Origin: CAYJRR01 sp964372275 [NCBI: uncultured bacterium]
GTDB taxonomy: Bacteria > CAYJRR01
Reading direction: 5' to 3'
DNA: 22,573 bases
Assembly (NCBI GenBank): GCA_964372275.1
Contig: CAYJRR010000076.1
Span: 1 to 22,573 of the forward strand
The stretch's first letter is position 1, and every line of letters begins with the position of its first letter. The translations under genes were made by a program, and so were the position numbers. Below are positions 19,210 to 22,573 of this stretch, piece after piece. Under the pieces are notes generated by a model, which was not told the origin of the DNA, ran no database searches, and saw only the letters and a program-made list of their open reading frames with translations.

Positions 19210-20039
19210 CCGCGGCCTCGCTTTCGGGTAACGGTGCGCCGGGCGCGCCCACCGGCGAGCTCGACCGAGCGACGGGCGGCGGCGCGGACGGCGGCGATCA
19301 GCCCGCCGCGCACGCCGGCCTTCTCCATGGCGGCCAGCCCGTGGATCGTCGTGCCGCCGGGGGAGGCGACGCGGTCCTTGAGGACCCCCGGGTGCTCGCC
19401 GCTCTCCACGAGCATCCGGCCGCTGCCGGCGATCGCGTGCGCGGCGAGGAGGAGGGCGGTCCCCCGGGGGAGTCCGGCCGCGACGCCGCCGTCGGCCAAC
19501 GCCTCGGCGATGGCGAACAGGAAACCCGGTCCGCTCGCGGCCAGCGCCGTCACCGCGTGAAACAGCTCTTCGCGAGGGAGCCAGACGGTGGCGCCGACCG
19601 CGTCGAACAGGTCGGCGACGGCGCGGCGATCGGTCTCGGCGATCGACGCGGGCGCCCACAAGGCGGTGATCCCGGCGCGGACCGCCGCCGGCTGGTTGGG
19701 CATGGCGCGGACGACGCGCGAGGACGGAATCGCCGCGGCGATCGCGGCGAGCGGCGTACCGGCGGCGATGCTCACCACGAGCTTCCCGCGGGCGGCGGAC
19801 GCGATCTCCGGGAGGACGGCGGGCAGGACCTGCGGCTTCACGGCGAGCACCGCGATCTCGCCCTGTCCGACGGCGTCGGCGTTGGAGGCGGTGGTCGAAA
19901 ACCCCCGGCTTCCGAGCGCGTCCCGCCGCGCGGCCTTGGGATGGCTCACGACGATGGAGCGCGGGTCGTGCCCGGCGGCGACCAGGCCGTTGGCGGTCGC
20001 CGCGCCCAGGTTGCCCGCTCCGACGATCGCCACTCTCAC
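19206..20039 (-). CDS. proC: Pyrroline-5-carboxylate reductase
   Basis: Catalyses the last step of proline synthesis, NAD(P)H-dependent reduction of 1-pyrroline-5-carboxylate. The 277-residue length fits the family (E. coli 269). The Rossmann nucleotide loop is MRVAIVGAGNLGAA at the N terminus, followed by AVLAVKPQVLPAVL and VVRAMPNQPAAV. The helical dimerisation and substrate domain contains TALAASGPGFLFAIAEAL and the signature VASPGGTTIHGL. The very end (GRARRTVTRKRGRG) is basic and extends past the usual C terminus. The start is GTG at 20037-20039, overlapping the yggS stop as GTGA. Confidence 0.96.
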   Translation of the reverse strand: MRVAIVGAGNLGAATANGLVAAGHDPRSIVVSHPKAARRDALGSRGFSTTASNADAVGQGEIAVLAVKPQVLPAVLPEIASAARGKLVVSIAAGTPLAAIAAAIPSSRVVRAMPNQPAAVRAGITALWAPASIAETDRRAVADLFDAVGATVWLPREELFHAVTALAASGPGFLFAIAEALADGGVAAGLPRGTALLLAAHAIAGSGRMLVESGEHPGVLKDRVASPGGTTIHGLAAMEKAGVRGGLIAAVRAAARRSVELAGGRARRTVTRKRGRG

Positions 20040-20797
20040 GCGGCGCCCCCGACCCCGGCCTCGACGGGGGGACGCTTCGGACTGCGAGGGCCGAACAACG
20101 CCGTGCCGATCCGGACGAGCGTCGCGCCCTCCTCCACCGCCGCCTCGAAGTCGTCGGTGGAGCCGATCGACAGCTCCGTTGCGTCCTCGGCGAGTAGGCC
20201 TCGCTCCCGCATCGCGCGGGCGAGCGAGGCGAGCGCGGCGAAGCGTGGTCGGTTTGCCGCCGCCCCCTCGGGCGGGGGCATCGCCATCAGGCCGCGGACG
20301 CGGACCCGCGATGCCGAGCGGGCAGTCTCGAGGAGCGAGGGGAGGGCGTCGGGAGCGACGCCGGCCTTCGTCGTCTCCGCGGCGAGATTCACCTCGACCA
20401 GGACGTCGACGCGTTCCACCCCCGCCGCCCCGGCGCGGCGGTCAAGCTCGCGGATCAGTTTTTCCGAATCGACGGCGTGGAGCAGCGCGAAACGCCCCAC
20501 CACCTGTTTCGCCTTGTTCGTCTGGAGAGCCCCGACCAGGTGCCATTCGATCGCGGAGGCGCGCGATTCCAGCTCCACCTGCTTGGCGAGTCCCTCCTGC
20601 ACGTAGTTCTCGCCGATCGCGGAGGCACCGGCGGCGATCGCGGCCTCGATCATCCAGACCGGCTTGGTCTTGGCCACCGCCACCAGGCGAGCCGCGCCGG
20701 CGGGTCGCCCCGCGCGCGCGAGCGCCGCATCGATGCGCGCGCGGATGGACGCGACGTTCGCCCTGATGTCGGCCGCCGACGGGGACTCCGAGGTCAC
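20036..20797 (-). CDS. yggS: YggS-family PLP homeostasis protein (PLPBP)
   Basis: Single-domain PLP-binding protein with an alanine-racemase-like barrel fold and no known enzymatic activity; the family keeps vitamin B6 and amino-acid pools balanced. The 253 residues include the PLP lysine Lys43 in RLVAVAKTKP, IGENYVQEG (61-69), HLVGALQTNK (family form HFIGxLQxNK), RVRGLMAMPPP, and near the C terminus SIGSTDDFEAAVEEGATLVR followed by IGTALFG, which binds the cofactor phosphate. The start is GTG at 20795-20797, 13 bp after maf. It is translationally coupled to proC, the common pairing. Confidence 0.95.
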   Translation of the reverse strand: MTSESPSAADIRANVASIRARIDAALARAGRPAGAARLVAVAKTKPVWMIEAAIAAGASAIGENYVQEGLAKQVELESRASAIEWHLVGALQTNKAKQVVGRFALLHAVDSEKLIRELDRRAGAAGVERVDVLVEVNLAAETTKAGVAPDALPSLLETARSASRVRVRGLMAMPPPEGAAANRPRFAALASLARAMRERGLLAEDATELSIGSTDDFEAAVEEGATLVRIGTALFGPRSPKRPPVEAGVGGAA

Positions 20798-20810
20798 GAT
20801 GGCCCAGGTT

Positions 20811-21476
20811 CTACGGGACGAAGGGAAGCGTTGGCAAGGAGAGCGGTTCGAGACGGGCGAACGCGCGCAGCGCCTCCACGATCTCCACGAGGGGCAGGCC
20901 GATCACGTTGGAATGACTCCCCTCGATGCGCCGGACCAGATGGGCTCCGATCCCCTGGATCGCGTAGGCCCCGGCCTTGTCGCGGGGCTCGCCGGTCGCG
21001 ACGTAGGCGTCGATCTCCCGGTCCTCCAGCGCGCGGAACTCGACGGCGGTTTCGGCCGCCCCGCAGGACCGGTCCGCCCCGCCCGCGCGGACCAGCGACC
21101 AGCCGGTGACGACGGTGTGCCGGCGGCCGGCGAGGGCGCGCAGCATCCGGCGGGCCTCCGCGTCGTCCCGCGGCTTGCCCAGGATCCCGCCGTCGATCAC
21201 CACCATCGTGTCGGCGGCGAGCACCACCTCCCCCGCGGCGCGCCGCCGCGCGACGTCGTCGGCCTTTCGCGCCGCGATCTCGATCGCCGCGTCGCGCGGA
21301 GGGATTCCGTCCGGGGGGCGCTCGTCGATCGCGGTCGCGTCCACATCGAATTCATATCCCGCCGCGGCGAGAAGCTCCCGGCGGCGCGGGCTCGCCGACG
21401 CCAGCACCAGTCGCTCCGGCGCTCCGCTGTGCGCTCGATCACCGATTTTCGCCGGCGGTGGTGGTGTTTGCGTCAT
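20811..21476 (-). CDS. maf: Maf-family nucleoside triphosphate pyrophosphatase
   Basis: Maf/YhdE-type house-cleaning enzyme that hydrolyses non-canonical or UTP/dTTP-type nucleotides to monophosphate and pyrophosphate; the family is also linked to septum inhibition. The 221 residues contain LASASPRRRELL (25-36), catalytic Asp89 in VLAADTMVV, LGKPRDDAEARRML, and GEPRDKAGAYAIQG then GSHSNVIGLPL. Residues 1-20 precede the family start, so a start further downstream is possible; no good ribosome site precedes ATG 21476. The first gene of the yggS-proC-yggT-divIVA unit, it is divergent from the diguanylate cyclase with 45 bp between starts. Confidence 0.94.
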   Translation of the reverse strand: MTQTPPPPAKIGDRAHSGAPERLVLASASPRRRELLAAAGYEFDVDATAIDERPPDGIPPRDAAIEIAARKADDVARRRAAGEVVLAADTMVVIDGGILGKPRDDAEARRMLRALAGRRHTVVTGWSLVRAGGADRSCGAAETAVEFRALEDREIDAYVATGEPRDKAGAYAIQGIGAHLVRRIEGSHSNVIGLPLVEIVEALRAFARLEPLSLPTLPFVP

Positions 21477-21521
21477 GCTAGAGTTCTACGTTGGAGCGCG
21501 CGGCGTCGCGGGGAGGTCGCG

Positions 21522-22573
21522 TTGGGAGCGAAAGACCTCGAACTACTCCAACGCACGATCGACGAGCTGACGGTCTTCAACGAGATCGGCCGGACGCTCA
21601 CCTCTTCGCTCGAGATCGACCAGGTCCTGGCGCGGATCATGGACCGGATCACCGGCCTGCTCAAGCCGAAGAACTGGTCGCTGCTCCTCCTCGACGAGGC
21701 GTCGCAGGAGCTCCACGTCCAGGTCGTCGTCGGCGGGCCGCGCAAGAGGAAGAACGGGGCGACGATCCGCGTCGGCGAGGGGATCGCCGGATGGGTGGCA
21801 CGCGAGAAGCGATCGCTCCTGCTCCCCGACGCGCAGCTCGATCCCCGCTTCCATCCGCTCTTCGACCGCGCCAGCGACCTGAAACCGGTGACGGTGCTGT
21901 GCGCCCCGATGATCTCCAAGGAGAAGGTCCTCGGGGTGATCGAGCTGATGTACGTGCAGGAGGGCGCTCCGCGGGCACGTCCGGCCGACCTGACGGTCCT
22001 GGAGACGATCGCCGACTACGCGGCGATCGCCATCGAAAACGCGCGGAACTTCCGGCAGGTCCAGGAGCTCACCAACACCGACGACGTCACCGGCCTCTAC
22101 AACTCGCGCTTCCTGCAACGGGTGCTGGAGTACGAGGTGGCGCGCGCCTCCCGATACCAGACGCCGCTGTCGCTGGTCTTCGTCGACCTCGACCGGTTCA
22201 AGGAGGTGAACGACCGGTGGGGCCATCTCCACGGCAGCCGCCTCCTGTTCGAAGTCGGCCAGGTGATCCGCGACAACCTGCGCAAGACCGACTTCGGCGT
22301 CCGCTACGGCGGCGATGAGTTCGTGGCGCTCCTTCCGCAGACGGCGAAGGAGAACGCGATGGTGCTGGTGAAGCGGCTGCATCGCGAGATCGGGCGCCGC
22401 ACCTTCCTCGTCGGCGGTCCACCCCCGGGGGCGCCGCCGACCTCGATCGAGGGACCGCCCGGCGGCGTCCGCCTGAGCGCCTCCTTCGGGATCGCCGAAT
22501 ACCCGCGCGACGCGCAGAGCGCCGAGGAGCTCCTGCGCATGGCCGACACCGCCATGTACGGCGTGAAGAAAAC
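21522..22573 (+). CDS. GAF-GGDEF diguanylate cyclase, 3'-truncated by window edge
   Basis: Predicted cytosolic enzyme making cyclic di-GMP from two GTP. The frame is open to the end of the window (350 codons seen). A short helix (about 4-25) leads into a GAF domain (about 15-175; VGEGIAGWVAREKRSLLLPD and IENARNFRQVQEL are characteristic). The GGDEF domain starts near 186 (TDDVTGLYNSRFL), with VDLDRFKEVNDRWGH for metal and GTP binding and the intact signature RYGGDEF (263-267). RKTD sits five residues before the signature, matching the RxxD product-inhibition site. A Pro/Gly-rich insert (about 298-316) precedes VRLSASFGIA. The start is TTG at 21522, chosen for GGAGG (21512-21516) five bases upstream; no ATG is available nearby. 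Confidence 0.93.
   Translation, partial: MGAKDLELLQRTIDELTVFNEIGRTLTSSLEIDQVLARIMDRITGLLKPKNWSLLLLDEASQELHVQVVVGGPRKRKNGATIRVGEGIAGWVAREKRSLLLPDAQLDPRFHPLFDRASDLKPVTVLCAPMISKEKVLGVIELMYVQEGAPRARPADLTVLETIADYAAIAIENARNFRQVQELTNTDDVTGLYNSRFLQRVLEYEVARASRYQTPLSLVFVDLDRFKEVNDRWGHLHGSRLLFEVGQVIRDNLRKTDFGVRYGGDEFVALLPQTAKENAMVLVKRLHREIGRRTFLVGGPPPGAPPTSIEGPPGGVRLSASFGIAEYPRDAQSAEELLRMADTAMYGVKK

Overview
The window is a gene-dense, high-GC bacterial chromosome segment. It holds 21 protein genes and no RNA gene, mobile element or CRISPR array that I can see. The longest stretch without a gene is 160 bp (16271-16430). About half the genes start with GTG or TTG, and seven gene junctions overlap by 1 or 4 bases. 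Two sigma-54 activators (one with an FHA domain), a DUF5939-type adenylate cyclase, DivIVA and envelope proteins with lamin-tail and Asp-box domains suggest Myxococcota or another deltaproteobacterial-like lineage. That placement is inference; no marker gene fixes it.

Left part (1-7339): one-carbon metabolism. A 5'-truncated glycine decarboxylase gene (gcvP, + strand) runs convergently into a minus-strand series read fmdB-like zinc ribbon, class III adenylate cyclase, folD, gcvT, gcvH. GcvP, GcvT and GcvH together cleave glycine to CO2, ammonia and methylene-tetrahydrofolate, and FolD interconverts methylene-, methenyl- and formyl-tetrahydrofolate. folD has an in-frame TGA at codon 31 although the rest of the gene is collinear with full-length FolD.

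Centre-left (7465-10673): a plus-strand unit of a membrane histidine kinase, its NtrC-type response regulator and an AlkA-type DNA glycosylase whose start overlaps the regulator stop.

Centre (10676-16270): a minus-strand six-gene cluster for the cell envelope, tightly spaced, read prepilin-like protein, PilZ-like/TPR membrane protein, secreted thermonuclease-like lipoprotein, Asp-box beta-propeller protein, small exported protein, FN3/lamin-tail lipoprotein. The propeller protein's C-terminal module and the small exported protein are paralogous. An FHA-domain sigma-54 activator (16431-17858) is divergent from the cluster, and an 18-bp perfect palindrome lies between them. This is the best candidate here for an undescribed system.

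Right part (17897-22573): fxsA converges on a minus-strand housekeeping unit maf, yggS (PLPBP), proC, yggT, divIVA, a well-known neighbourhood around cell division and growth. A GAF-GGDEF diguanylate cyclase starts divergently from maf and runs off the window end.
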